From Deltaproteobacteria bacterium (lineage in GTDB: Bacteria > Desulfobacterota > Binatia > UBA12015): a stretch of 41,218 bases of DNA. Each line of letters begins with the position of its first letter. Position 1 is the first letter of the stretch. The notes under the pieces are model-generated. The model made no database searches. It saw nothing but the letters and a program-made list of their open reading frames with translations, and had not been told where the DNA came from. A program made the translations under genes and the position numbers. This document shows positions 1 through 6,332 of this stretch, piece after piece. The stretch lies in the NCBI GenBank assembly GCA_016874715.1, contig VGTK01000031.1, positions 1 to 41,218 on the forward strand. Reading direction: 5' to 3'.

Positions 1-1
1 C

Positions 2-301
2 AAGGCCATCCTCTACGCGCTCGAGCTGTGGCCGGAGCTCGAGCTTTTCCTCACCGACGCGCGCATCCCGATCGACAACAACGCCACCGAGCGCGGGATC
101 AGAGGTCTGGCCGTGGGCCGGAAGAACCACTACGGCTCGCGCTCCGAGCGCGGAACCAGGGTGGCGGCGCTCTTCTACACGCTGATCGAGTCGGCGAAGC
201 TCGCGGGCGTGAACCCCAAGCAGTACCTGCGCGCGGCCACGCGGCGAGCGATCGCGACGCCCGGGGCTGTCACCCTGCCACGCGACGGACCCACGGAGTA
301 G
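2..301 (+). mobile_element. IS66-family transposase, C-terminal end (partial)
   Basis: The frame is open from the first base of the window, so this is the 3' end of a longer gene. It carries the IS66 C-terminal signature: IDNNATERGIRGLAVGRKN followed by the YGSRSERG and LIESAKLAGVNPKQYLR blocks. The Glu of NNATER corresponds to the last acidic residue of the DDE catalytic triad in this family. About 99 residues are visible. The tail after AIATPG is not conserved in the family. The N-terminal zinc finger, the first two catalytic Asp residues and the accessory tnpA/tnpB genes would lie to the left, outside the window, so I cannot say whether the element is intact. The right terminal inverted repeat could not be placed. 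Confidence 0.9.
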
Positions 302-509
302 CGTCCGTACCGGCGTCATCGCCGGTGAGCGTGACGGATCTCAGCTCGCGCGGCCAGAGGTGCCCGGGCGAGCACTTACGATCCTTGGGTCGGTCGCGCC
401 GGGGTCGCTGCGATGGCTTCGGGCTTCGTTGCAGCCGGCGTCGCCCTCGTCGCTTCGCTCCTCGTGCACCGCGGCTGAAATCGAGCGTTAGGCGCCCAGT
501 GAGCTTCTC
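302..509. other. Non-coding flank of the IS66 gene
   Basis: No convincing reading frame. It should contain the right end of the IS66 element, but without the left end the inverted repeat cannot be recognised. At 471-493 there is a stretch ending in GTTAGGC that resembles the 3' half of an integron attC site; the 5' partner (RYYYAAC) was not found. Confidence 0.35.
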
Positions 510-926
510 GTGGACAAGCCGGCATTGATCATCGGTGGCCTGATCTTCGTCGTGATGGGGATCGTGCATGGGGTGTTGGCTGTCGCCGACGTCTTCCGGC
601 CGACGCAGTTTGCACCGACGGACGACTCCGTACGCCTTGCCCTGAGGTCGACGAACGTTCGGTTCCTACGGGCGCGTGCGAACATGTGGGATGCGTGGCT
701 TGGCTTCAACTTGAGCCACAGTCTGGGAATGCTCGTATTCGGCTCTGCCGCCGCGTGGCTCGGTCTCAACCTGGAGCTTGTCGACGCTCCAAGGGCGGCG
801 CTGGCCATTCCGGTCCTCATCGGGTTCATCTACTTCCTCTTGTCGGTACGCTTCGGGTTCTATGCGCCGACCGTGGCATCCGCGATTGCCACCGCGTTCT
901 TCTGGGCGGCTTGGTGGAGCCACTGA
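510..926 (+). CDS. Small four-helix integral membrane protein
   Basis: A 138-residue membrane protein with a GTG start. Hydrophobic segments lie at about residues 6-28, 66-86, 93-113 and 117-136. The loop after helix 1 contains a soluble stretch with FRPTQFAPTDDSVR, and WDAWLGFNLSHSLG precedes helix 2. The length and layout resemble small uncharacterised membrane proteins of the LIC_13387 type seen in spirochaetes and proteobacteria, but I place it there only from memory of the pattern. No catalytic residues are evident and the function is unknown. There is no strong Shine-Dalgarno before the GTG; the frame has no better upstream start. It stands alone between the IS66 end and a decayed region. 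Confidence 0.75.
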   Translation: MDKPALIIGGLIFVVMGIVHGVLAVADVFRPTQFAPTDDSVRLALRSTNVRFLRARANMWDAWLGFNLSHSLGMLVFGSAAAWLGLNLELVDAPRAALAIPVLIGFIYFLLSVRFGFYAPTVASAIATAFFWAAWWSH

Positions 927-1220
927 TGCTGTCGAACACGACGCCCGAGCGACGTGCCGAGGGAGAACGGAACAGCGCGCGTCTTCCGGTCCGGATCGTC
1001 GGTGGCAGCGTCGTCAGGGCTGCGATTGGCGCCACGCCTTTCGCCGACGGTGAACGCATTCCTCACCGCGGACGAGGGCGGGCGGACCGTCGAGCCACAG
1101 CGCGAGCTCGACGAGCTGTTCGCGAGCCACAACGAGGGCCCGCGTGCCGACGCGAGGTCCATCCCCGCGACCTTCCTCCGCGTGGGCGTGTCGGCCTGAT
1201 CGGCGAAGCCGTTGCAGACG
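927..1220. other. Intergenic region with a short coding remnant
   Basis: No complete gene. On the plus strand, about 1070-1199, a frame reads VEPQRELDELFASHNEG, then SIPATFLRVGVSA and a stop. This looks like the last 40 or so residues of a real protein; the wording resembles the C-terminus of some class I SAM-dependent methyltransferases. The sequence upstream in the same frame does not look protein-like, so this is probably the tail of a gene truncated by rearrangement. The family call is weak. Confidence 0.3.
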
Positions 1221-2081
1221 TCAGTCGAGCGTCAGCTTGTCGAAGTCGCTCGCGTCGTGCCGCTCGATGAGCTGCCCCGACGCGTCACCCCACGCGCGGT
1301 TCACCGCGCGCCCGCGCTTCGCCGCCGGGCGCGCGGCGATCTGCTCGGTCCAGCGGTGCACGTTCTCGTACTCGTGTACGCTGAGGAACTCCGCGGCCTC
1401 GTACAGCGCGCCCTTCACCAGCGCCCCGTACCAGGGCCAGATCGCCATGTCGGCGATCGTGTACTCGTCGCCGGCGACGTACTCGTTCTCGGCGAGGTGC
1501 AGGTCGAGTACGTGCAGCTGGCGCTTGACCTCCATCGCGTAGCGGTCGATCGCGTACTCGATCTTCGTCGGCGCGTAAGCGTAGAAGTGTCCGAAGCCCC
1601 CGCCGAGGAACGGCCCGGAGCCCATCTGCCAGAGGAGCCAGGAGTAGCACTCGGCGCGCTTCGCCGGATCGGCCGGCACGAACTCGCCGAACTTCTCCGC
1701 GAGGTAGAGCAGGATCGCACCCGACTCGAACACGCGCGTCGGCTTCTCCGGGTTCGTGCGGTCGAGCAGTGCTGGGATCTTCGAGTTCGGGTTGACCTTC
1801 ACGAAACCCGACGTGAACTGCTCGCCGACGTTGATCGGGATGATCCACGCGTCGTACTCGGCGCCCGTGTGCCCCTTGGCGAGCAGCTCCTCGAGCATCA
1901 CCGTGACCTTCACACCGTTCGGGGTCGCGAGGGAATAGAGCTGGAGGGGGTGCTTGCCGACCTGCAGCTCCTTCTCCTGCGTCGGTCCGGCGATCGGGCG
2001 GTTGATGTTCGCGAAGCGCCCGCCGCTGTCCTTGTTCCAGGTCCAGACCTTCGGTGGCGTGTACTCGTTCGTCTCGGCCAT
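1221..2081 (-). CDS. yghU: YghU-type glutathione S-transferase / disulfide-bond oxidoreductase
   Basis: A 286-residue cytosolic thiol-redox enzyme of the Nu-class GST group, matching the 288-residue length of E. coli YghU. It begins with the YghU-specific N-terminal extension (TPPKVWTWNKDSGGRFANIN). Next comes the thioredoxin-fold half with HPLQLYSLATPNGVKVTVMLE and VNPNSKIPALLD, then the all-helical half with GAILLYLAEKFGEF and the ADMAIWPWYG block. Nu-class enzymes bind two glutathiones and reduce disulfides; the PNG turn is where the family's active-site Asn lies. The ATG at 2081 is preceded by ACGGAGC and gives the family N-terminus, although the frame is open far upstream. Monocistronic. 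Confidence 0.93.
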   Translation of the reverse strand: MAETNEYTPPKVWTWNKDSGGRFANINRPIAGPTQEKELQVGKHPLQLYSLATPNGVKVTVMLEELLAKGHTGAEYDAWIIPINVGEQFTSGFVKVNPNSKIPALLDRTNPEKPTRVFESGAILLYLAEKFGEFVPADPAKRAECYSWLLWQMGSGPFLGGGFGHFYAYAPTKIEYAIDRYAMEVKRQLHVLDLHLAENEYVAGDEYTIADMAIWPWYGALVKGALYEAAEFLSVHEYENVHRWTEQIAARPAAKRGRAVNRAWGDASGQLIERHDASDFDKLTLD

Positions 2082-2460
2082 GCGCGTGCTCCGTTCGTCG
2101 TCCGGGTGAAGGACCCTTCTTGGCGTTAGGGACGCGCCGAGACAAGTGCTGCCCGCGTGGCGGGGGGCGCTATTCGGCACCGCCGAGGGATCGCGCCACG
2201 GCGGAGTCGGGGCCGCGTCGGCCGCTGGCGATGCCGGCGAGCGGGATGTCGTCGTTCGGCGCCAGGGCCAGCGCGGTCGCTGCCGCCCCTTGCGGATCGA
2301 CGACGATACGGCCGCGGGTGTCGATCGCGACGGCTTCCGATTCCGCGAGAGAACTCCGCGAGCCCGGACGGCGGCGGGTGCCGCTTCGTCGTGGTAGAGC
2401 GCGTGCACCTTGCAGCGAGCAGTGACGTCGGAGGTGTGCGCCGCACGAGGCCGGCGATGG
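2082..2460. other. Region without an assigned gene; possible decayed minus-strand frame
   Basis: Between yghU and the next lipoprotein gene I see no intact gene. On the minus strand, about 2350-2170, one frame reads ESEAVAIDTRGRIVV followed by ATALALAPNDDIPLAG and GPDSAVARSLGGAE, then a stop, which looks like genuine protein. Immediately upstream a different frame reads VHALYHDEAAPAAVRA. The two could be parts of one gene joined by a frameshift near 2350-2370. I do not recognise a family. Confidence 0.3.
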
Positions 2461-2853
2461 ATGCGCGGGCTGTGCGGCGTGGCGCTCGCCGCCCTGACGG
2501 GAGCCTGCTCGCCGAAGGTCGCCAAGCTGACCAACCCCGCGTCGCCGCGCTGCCAGGAGACGCTGCGCGACGCCTTCGAGTCGATCCTGCTCGACCAGCA
2601 GGAGCCGCCCGACGAGGCGGCGGCCCTCGGCGCGAGCGCCGCCGGCGCGCTCGCCGCGGTCGATCTCGGCGCGAGCGCGTTCCGGCTGCCGTCGCAGGCG
2701 ACCGGTGTCGACTACGCCTTCGTCTTCGAGCGCGACGACGCGAGCCGCTGTCTGCTGCACCTGGTCGCCTGGCAGAAGGGCGGGCTGCAGTACGGCAACA
2801 ACGTGACGTTCCTCGAGACGAGGGCCCTCAACGGCTGCCGCTGCGTGCAGTGA
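2461..2853 (+). CDS. Hypothetical lipoprotein
   Basis: A 130-residue predicted lipoprotein. The N-terminus MRGLCGVALAALTGAC ends in a lipobox (L-T-G-A-C), so Cys16 would be acylated and the protein anchored to a membrane, probably facing the periplasm. The mature part has a helical N-terminal half (CQETLRDAFESILLDQQ), then a beta-rich C-terminus with three more Cys (DASRCLLHLVAW and ALNGCRCVQ). I recognise no family. I chose the ATG at 2461 because the lipobox then sits at the normal distance; the frame also opens at a TTG at 2410, which would bury the signal. Its stop lies 6 nt from the convergent thioredoxin-like gene. Confidence 0.7.
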   Translation: MRGLCGVALAALTGACSPKVAKLTNPASPRCQETLRDAFESILLDQQEPPDEAAALGASAAGALAAVDLGASAFRLPSQATGVDYAFVFERDDASRCLLHLVAWQKGGLQYGNNVTFLETRALNGCRCVQ

Positions 2854-2859
2854 GACGCG

Positions 2860-3354
2860 TCAGCGTGCGGCGGGCGCGTTCCCCGCGATCTCCGCGAGCA
2901 GCGTGCCGATCTCCGCGCCGAGCAGGAGATCGTCGTGCACGCCGAAGACCTGCCGTCGCCGGCGGCCCTGTGCGTCGATGAGCACCGTGGTCGGCGTGCC
3001 CTGCATGTCGTAGGCGCGCATCGTCCGCGGCATCGGGTCGCCGTCAAGACCCGGCGCGTCGACGCCGACCGGAAAGCGGATGCGGTACTCGTGCACGAAC
3101 GCGCGCAGCGCCTCGACGCCCATCGCCTCGTGGTGCTCGAAGACGGTGTGCAGCCCGACCACGGTGACCGGCGCGCGCGCGAACAGCTCGGCCACCCGCT
3201 GTGCCTGCGGGATGCCACGCGACACGCAGCCGGGGCACAGCATCTGGAATGCGTGCACGACGACGACGCGTCCGAGCAGCGATTCCAGGACAAGCGGCTC
3301 CGGCGTGCCGAGCCAGGTCGTGGTCTCCCAGGGCGGCGCTGGTCTGGGGTCCAT
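2860..3354 (-). CDS. Thioredoxin-like/redoxin protein with CPGC active site
   Basis: A 164-residue thioredoxin-fold protein. The beta strand VVVVHAFQML leads into the redox motif C40-P-G-C43 (MLCPGCVSRG). A cis-Pro segment GTPTTVLID follows at about residue 121. The middle section AFVHEYRIRFPVGVD and MRAYDMQGTP has the layout of the TlpA/AhpC-TSA group. The CPGC dipeptide suggests a fairly oxidising thiol-disulfide exchanger, but there is no signal peptide with this start, which would leave it cytosolic. The frame stays open upstream to an ATG at 3477, but those 41 extra residues are low-complexity and unlike the family. No good Shine-Dalgarno precedes 3354, so the start is uncertain. Confidence 0.8.
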   Translation of the reverse strand: MDPRPAPPWETTTWLGTPEPLVLESLLGRVVVVHAFQMLCPGCVSRGIPQAQRVAELFARAPVTVVGLHTVFEHHEAMGVEALRAFVHEYRIRFPVGVDAPGLDGDPMPRTMRAYDMQGTPTTVLIDAQGRRRRQVFGVHDDLLLGAEIGTLLAEIAGNAPAAR

Positions 3355-3703
3355 GAGCTTGGAGGAACCATGCACGACCGGGCTTGTCGATGCCCGGTCG
3401 CCGCGGGCGTCGTCTCCCTGGGCCGTTCGGGACCCGCCACCGTCGATCCGTGGCGCGTCCGTGTCTGCAACCGGCAACTGCAGCGGCGGCCACGTGTCGA
3501 CGGTGCCTTCGCCGGGGACAGATGCCGTGCTCGATGCGTCGGCGCTCGTCGCGGGGTGCTTTTCGCGCCCGCCGCGACGCCGCGTGCGGCGCGCACCCGT
3601 GTTTCTGCGCTTGAGCCGAGCGTGCGCGCCGCGCTACTCTTTCCGCTCCATGGCGACTGGCGGCGTCCTGCCGCGCGCCGCCCACGACGACGGAGAGGCC
3701 ACC
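3355..3703. other. Divergent intergenic region with a 9-bp hairpin
   Basis: 349 bases between the divergent thioredoxin-like and amine oxidase-like genes. A perfect 9-bp inverted repeat (CGACCGGGC / GCCCGGTCG, 8-nt loop) lies at 3375-3400, close to the thioredoxin-like start. It could be an operator or a structure in the 5' leader of that gene. No protein-like frame was found in the rest. Confidence 0.4.
3611..3640 (+). promoter_or_regulatory. Candidate sigma-70-type promoter for the amine oxidase-like gene
   Basis: TTGAGC at 3611-3616 and TACTCT at 3635-3640 with an 18-bp spacer, about 60 nt before the ATG at 3704. The match is 4/6 and 3/6 to the consensus. This is a pattern match only. Confidence 0.3.
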
Positions 3704-4825
3704 ATGCGTACTCCCAATCGGCTGCTGATCACCGCGCTCGCCGCCGCCACCGTCGTCGCGGCGATGCCGTCGGTTGCGACCGTCGCCTGCGCGAGCGGCA
3801 CCGAGGTGATCCAGACGTTCCCGACCGCGGGACCCGCCGTCTCGCAGTGGCGCTTCTGCCACGAGATCGTTCGCATACCGGACGCGGGCGGTGCGGAGGT
3901 GCAGTCGCAGACCCTGGTGATCCGTGAGGCCGAGTTCCGTCCGGGGGCGCTCGCGACGCCGATCCGTGCGGTCGGCGAGGTCCGCATGGCGGAGATCTTC
4001 GTGCCGTACCACGAGGGCGCGCCGCGCTTCCACGACATGACGGACTACGCCTTCGACCTGCAGGCGCTCACCGCCACCGAGTGTCCCGCGACGCGGCTGG
4101 ACGGCGATCGCGTCTGCAAGGAGATCGTCGACCGCGGGCTCGCCTGGCGCGACCCGTACTTCGCGCTCGCGCGGCGCGGCGAGAAGCTCGTCCTGTGGAG
4201 CCTGATCAACGCGGCCAATTACGACTACCTCATGCGCTACGAGTTCTTCGACGACGGCACGATGGAGGTGCGGGCGGCGTCGACGGGTCGGAAGCTCGGC
4301 GGTCCCGACGACACGCGCGGACACCTGCACAACTTCGCGTGGCGCGTCGACCTCGACGTCGCCGGAGCCTCCGGCGACACCGCGACGCTCGCCGGCGTGC
4401 GGATCGGAGCCTCCGTGCGAGATGCCGATCGTACGATCGAGCGCGAGGGCGGGTTCCGGTGGGAGTCGAAGGCGTTCACGCACCTCGAGGTCGAGGACGC
4501 GACCGCCGAGAACGGGCGTGGGCGCCACGTCGGCTACACGCTCGCGCCCGCGCGCGAGGGGGTCGCGAAGCTCCCCGAGAGCTGGATGAAGTATCCGATG
4601 TGGGTGACGCGCAATCGACCCGGCGAGCTGCGGGCGCGCGACGTCGCGACCTACGCGGCCGACCGCGAGCGGGTCGACGGCGAAGACATCGTCCTGTGGT
4701 TCATCGACTCCCACAACCACGAGGACGACATGCGCGACGAGGACCGCGAGGTCGTGCCGCTCTCGTACCTCGGGTTCCGTCTCGAGCCGCACAACATCTG
4801 GGACACCACCCCATTCTACCCCTGA
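3704..4825 (+). CDS. Compact secreted copper amine oxidase-like protein
   Basis: A 373-residue protein with a signal peptide (cleavage near residues 30-31), then a domain that follows the catalytic domain of copper amine oxidases. VRMAEIFVPYHEG matches the AEMVVPYGD block and YAFD118 the catalytic-Asp block. NAANY173DYLMRYEFFDDG matches the NY(D/E) motif, whose Tyr becomes topaquinone. GHLHNFAWRVDLDVAG gives the His-x-His copper ligands (H207, H209). DIVLWFID then H337/H339 leads to LGFRLEPHNIWDTTPFYP, supplying the third His. Known enzymes are about 640-760 residues with N-terminal N2/N3 domains; those are absent here and spacings between motifs are shorter. The ATG follows GGAGAGG. The likely reaction is oxidation of a primary amine to aldehyde, NH3 and H2O2 in the periplasm; the substrate is unknown. 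Confidence 0.8.
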   Translation: MRTPNRLLITALAAATVVAAMPSVATVACASGTEVIQTFPTAGPAVSQWRFCHEIVRIPDAGGAEVQSQTLVIREAEFRPGALATPIRAVGEVRMAEIFVPYHEGAPRFHDMTDYAFDLQALTATECPATRLDGDRVCKEIVDRGLAWRDPYFALARRGEKLVLWSLINAANYDYLMRYEFFDDGTMEVRAASTGRKLGGPDDTRGHLHNFAWRVDLDVAGASGDTATLAGVRIGASVRDADRTIEREGGFRWESKAFTHLEVEDATAENGRGRHVGYTLAPAREGVAKLPESWMKYPMWVTRNRPGELRARDVATYAADRERVDGEDIVLWFIDSHNHEDDMRDEDREVVPLSYLGFRLEPHNIWDTTPFYP

Positions 4826-4925
4826 CGCGCCTGCGCTCCCCGGGGCCGCGGGCGAGTGGACGACCGCGGCCTCTGGTGCGAAGCATCGCGCTGGCGACCC
4901 GCACGAGGAGGAGGGAGGGGCCGCG

Positions 4926-5330
4926 ATGCTGAAGACCTACCACGGTAGCTGTCACTGCGGCCGCCTCCGCTACGAGGCCGACATCGACCTCGCCGCGGGG
5001 ACGCGCCGGTGCAACTGCACGCTCTGCACCAAGACGCGTGCCTGGACGGCGATCGTGCGGCCCGACGCCTTCCGCGTTCTCGACGGCGAGGACTACCTCA
5101 AGGACTACATGTTCGGCGGCAACGGCGTGCACCACCTGTTCTGCGCGCGTTGCGGGGTGCGCGCGTTTTCCCGCGGCTACGTCGAGGAGGTCGGCGGCCA
5201 CTTCGTGTCGGTGTACCTCGCGTCGCTCGACGACGTGACGCCGCGGGAGCTCGCCGAGGCACCGGTCACCTGTGTCGACGGCCGCGACGACGCGTGGGAC
5301 AAGCCGCCGAAGGAGACGGGTCACCTGTGA
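4926..5330 (+). CDS. GFA family zinc protein (glutathione-dependent formaldehyde-activating enzyme-like)
   Basis: A 134-residue cytosolic protein with the complete GFA zinc signature: GSCHCGRLRYEA at the N-terminus, RRCNCTLCTKTRAW, then HHLFCARCGVRAFSRG. These give CHC, CNCTLC and CARC clusters that bind structural and catalytic zinc in the family. The founding member (Gfa) accelerates formation of S-hydroxymethylglutathione from formaldehyde, but most family members have unproven substrates. A strong purine-rich ribosome site (GAGGAGGAGGGAGGGG) precedes the ATG. It lies 100 nt after the amine oxidase-like gene on the same strand, so a shared role in aldehyde handling is possible but not shown. 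Confidence 0.9.
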   Translation: MLKTYHGSCHCGRLRYEADIDLAAGTRRCNCTLCTKTRAWTAIVRPDAFRVLDGEDYLKDYMFGGNGVHHLFCARCGVRAFSRGYVEEVGGHFVSVYLASLDDVTPRELAEAPVTCVDGRDDAWDKPPKETGHL

Positions 5331-5391
5331 GGCGCTTGCCGGCAGAGCTCGCGGACGGGCGCGCAGCAGTCCGACCCGCAGGTGCCGTGAA

Positions 5392-5769
5392 ATGAGCGGC
5401 GGCAACGATCCGCGAGTGTTCTTCGCCGCGGAGCGCACGCTGCTCGCCTGGATCCGCACCGGTCTCGCCGTGATGGGCCTCGGCTTCGTGGTCGCACGCT
5501 TCGGGCTGTTCGTGCGCCTCGTCGCGCACGGCGCGACCGCCGCGCCGCCCGCGACCAGCTCGACCGCACTCGGCGTCGCGTTCGTCCTGCTCGGTGCCGC
5601 CTCGATCGCCATGGGCACGGTGCAGTTCGTGCGCTTCTCTCGCGCGCTGCCGCCGTCGGACCGACCGCAGAGCTACCACGTCGGCTGGGCCACGTCGCTC
5701 GGGGCGATGCTCGGCGCCCTCGGCGTGGTGCTGGCGATCTACCTCCTGGTCCGCGCGGGCGCGGTGTAG
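5392..5769 (+). CDS. YidH family membrane protein (DUF202)
   Basis: A 125-residue inner-membrane protein of the DUF202 family. The family hallmark is at the N-terminus: DPRVFFAAERTLLAWIRTGLA leading into helix 1 (about residues 20-45). Helix 2 lies at about 60-82 and helix 3 at about 98-120. The function of DUF202 proteins is not established. The ATG at 5392 places the FFAAERT motif at the family-typical position; the open frame upstream overlaps the GFA gene and is Arg-rich filler. It is 61 nt downstream of the GFA gene on the same strand and may share its transcript. Confidence 0.88.
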   Translation: MSGGNDPRVFFAAERTLLAWIRTGLAVMGLGFVVARFGLFVRLVAHGATAAPPATSSTALGVAFVLLGAASIAMGTVQFVRFSRALPPSDRPQSYHVGWATSLGAMLGALGVVLAIYLLVRAGAV

Positions 5770-5897
5770 CCCCGCTCGCGCGCTCGCTCCCGTGGCCGAG
5801 GCGGCGCCCGGGCCGGCGACCGACTCGGCCCCCCGCACGGCGCGCGCGTCGCCGGCGCCTTGCGCGCGCGCGGGGAACCGGGCAGGAACGACGTCGC

Positions 5898-6332
5898 ATG
5901 TACTTCGCCGTGTTCGCCTGCGTCCTCACGGTGATCCTCTGCGTGTTCGTCCACCTGACGACGCTGCGGCTGCTGAACGACAGCGTGCTGCCGCGCTTCG
6001 AGCGCCACTCGCGGACGGCGGTCGGCGCGATGGTGCTGGTCGCGCTGGTCGGCCATCTGGTCGAGATCTGGATCTTCGCGATCGCGATCCTGGTGGTCGG
6101 CTCGCTGTCCGACCGGCAGTTCGCCGAGGAGCTCGAGCTCGACGGCTTCGATGCGTTCTACTACTCGGCTGTCTCCTACACGTCGATGGGAGCCGAGCCC
6201 CTGCAGGAGGCATCGCTGCGTCTCCTGACCGCGATCGAGGCGCTGACCGGGTTGATTCTCATCACCTGGACGGCGTCGTTCGTCTTCATCGTCATGCAGC
6301 GGACGTGGGAGAGACGGCAGCAGCACCGCTAG
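5898..6332 (+). CDS. Two-helix ion channel-type membrane protein with atypical pore filter
   Basis: A 144-residue membrane protein of the bacterial ion-channel (Ion_trans_2-like) type. Helix 1 spans about residues 2-25 and helix 2 about 42-68. Then comes a re-entrant pore segment, DAFYYSAVSYTSMGAEPLQ, and a final helix IEALTGLILITWTASFVFIV. The pore motif YTSMG sits where potassium channels have TVGYG; the second Gly and following Asp are replaced (GAEP), so potassium selectivity should not be assumed. No cytosolic regulatory domain is present. Its TAG stop shares the tetranucleotide CTAG with the stop of the convergent MFS-PlsC gene. Confidence 0.82.
   Translation: MYFAVFACVLTVILCVFVHLTTLRLLNDSVLPRFERHSRTAVGAMVLVALVGHLVEIWIFAIAILVVGSLSDRQFAEELELDGFDAFYYSAVSYTSMGAEPLQEASLRLLTAIEALTGLILITWTASFVFIVMQRTWERRQQHR

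Noticed and set aside
2860..3477. Longer form of the thioredoxin-like protein starting at 3477
   Set aside because: The extra 41 residues are low-complexity and contain no signal peptide or family match.
3370..3700. Plus-strand gene starting at the GGAGGAACC-ATG near 3370
   Set aside because: A good ribosome-like site, but the frame that follows is Arg/Pro-rich filler and overlaps the amine oxidase start region.
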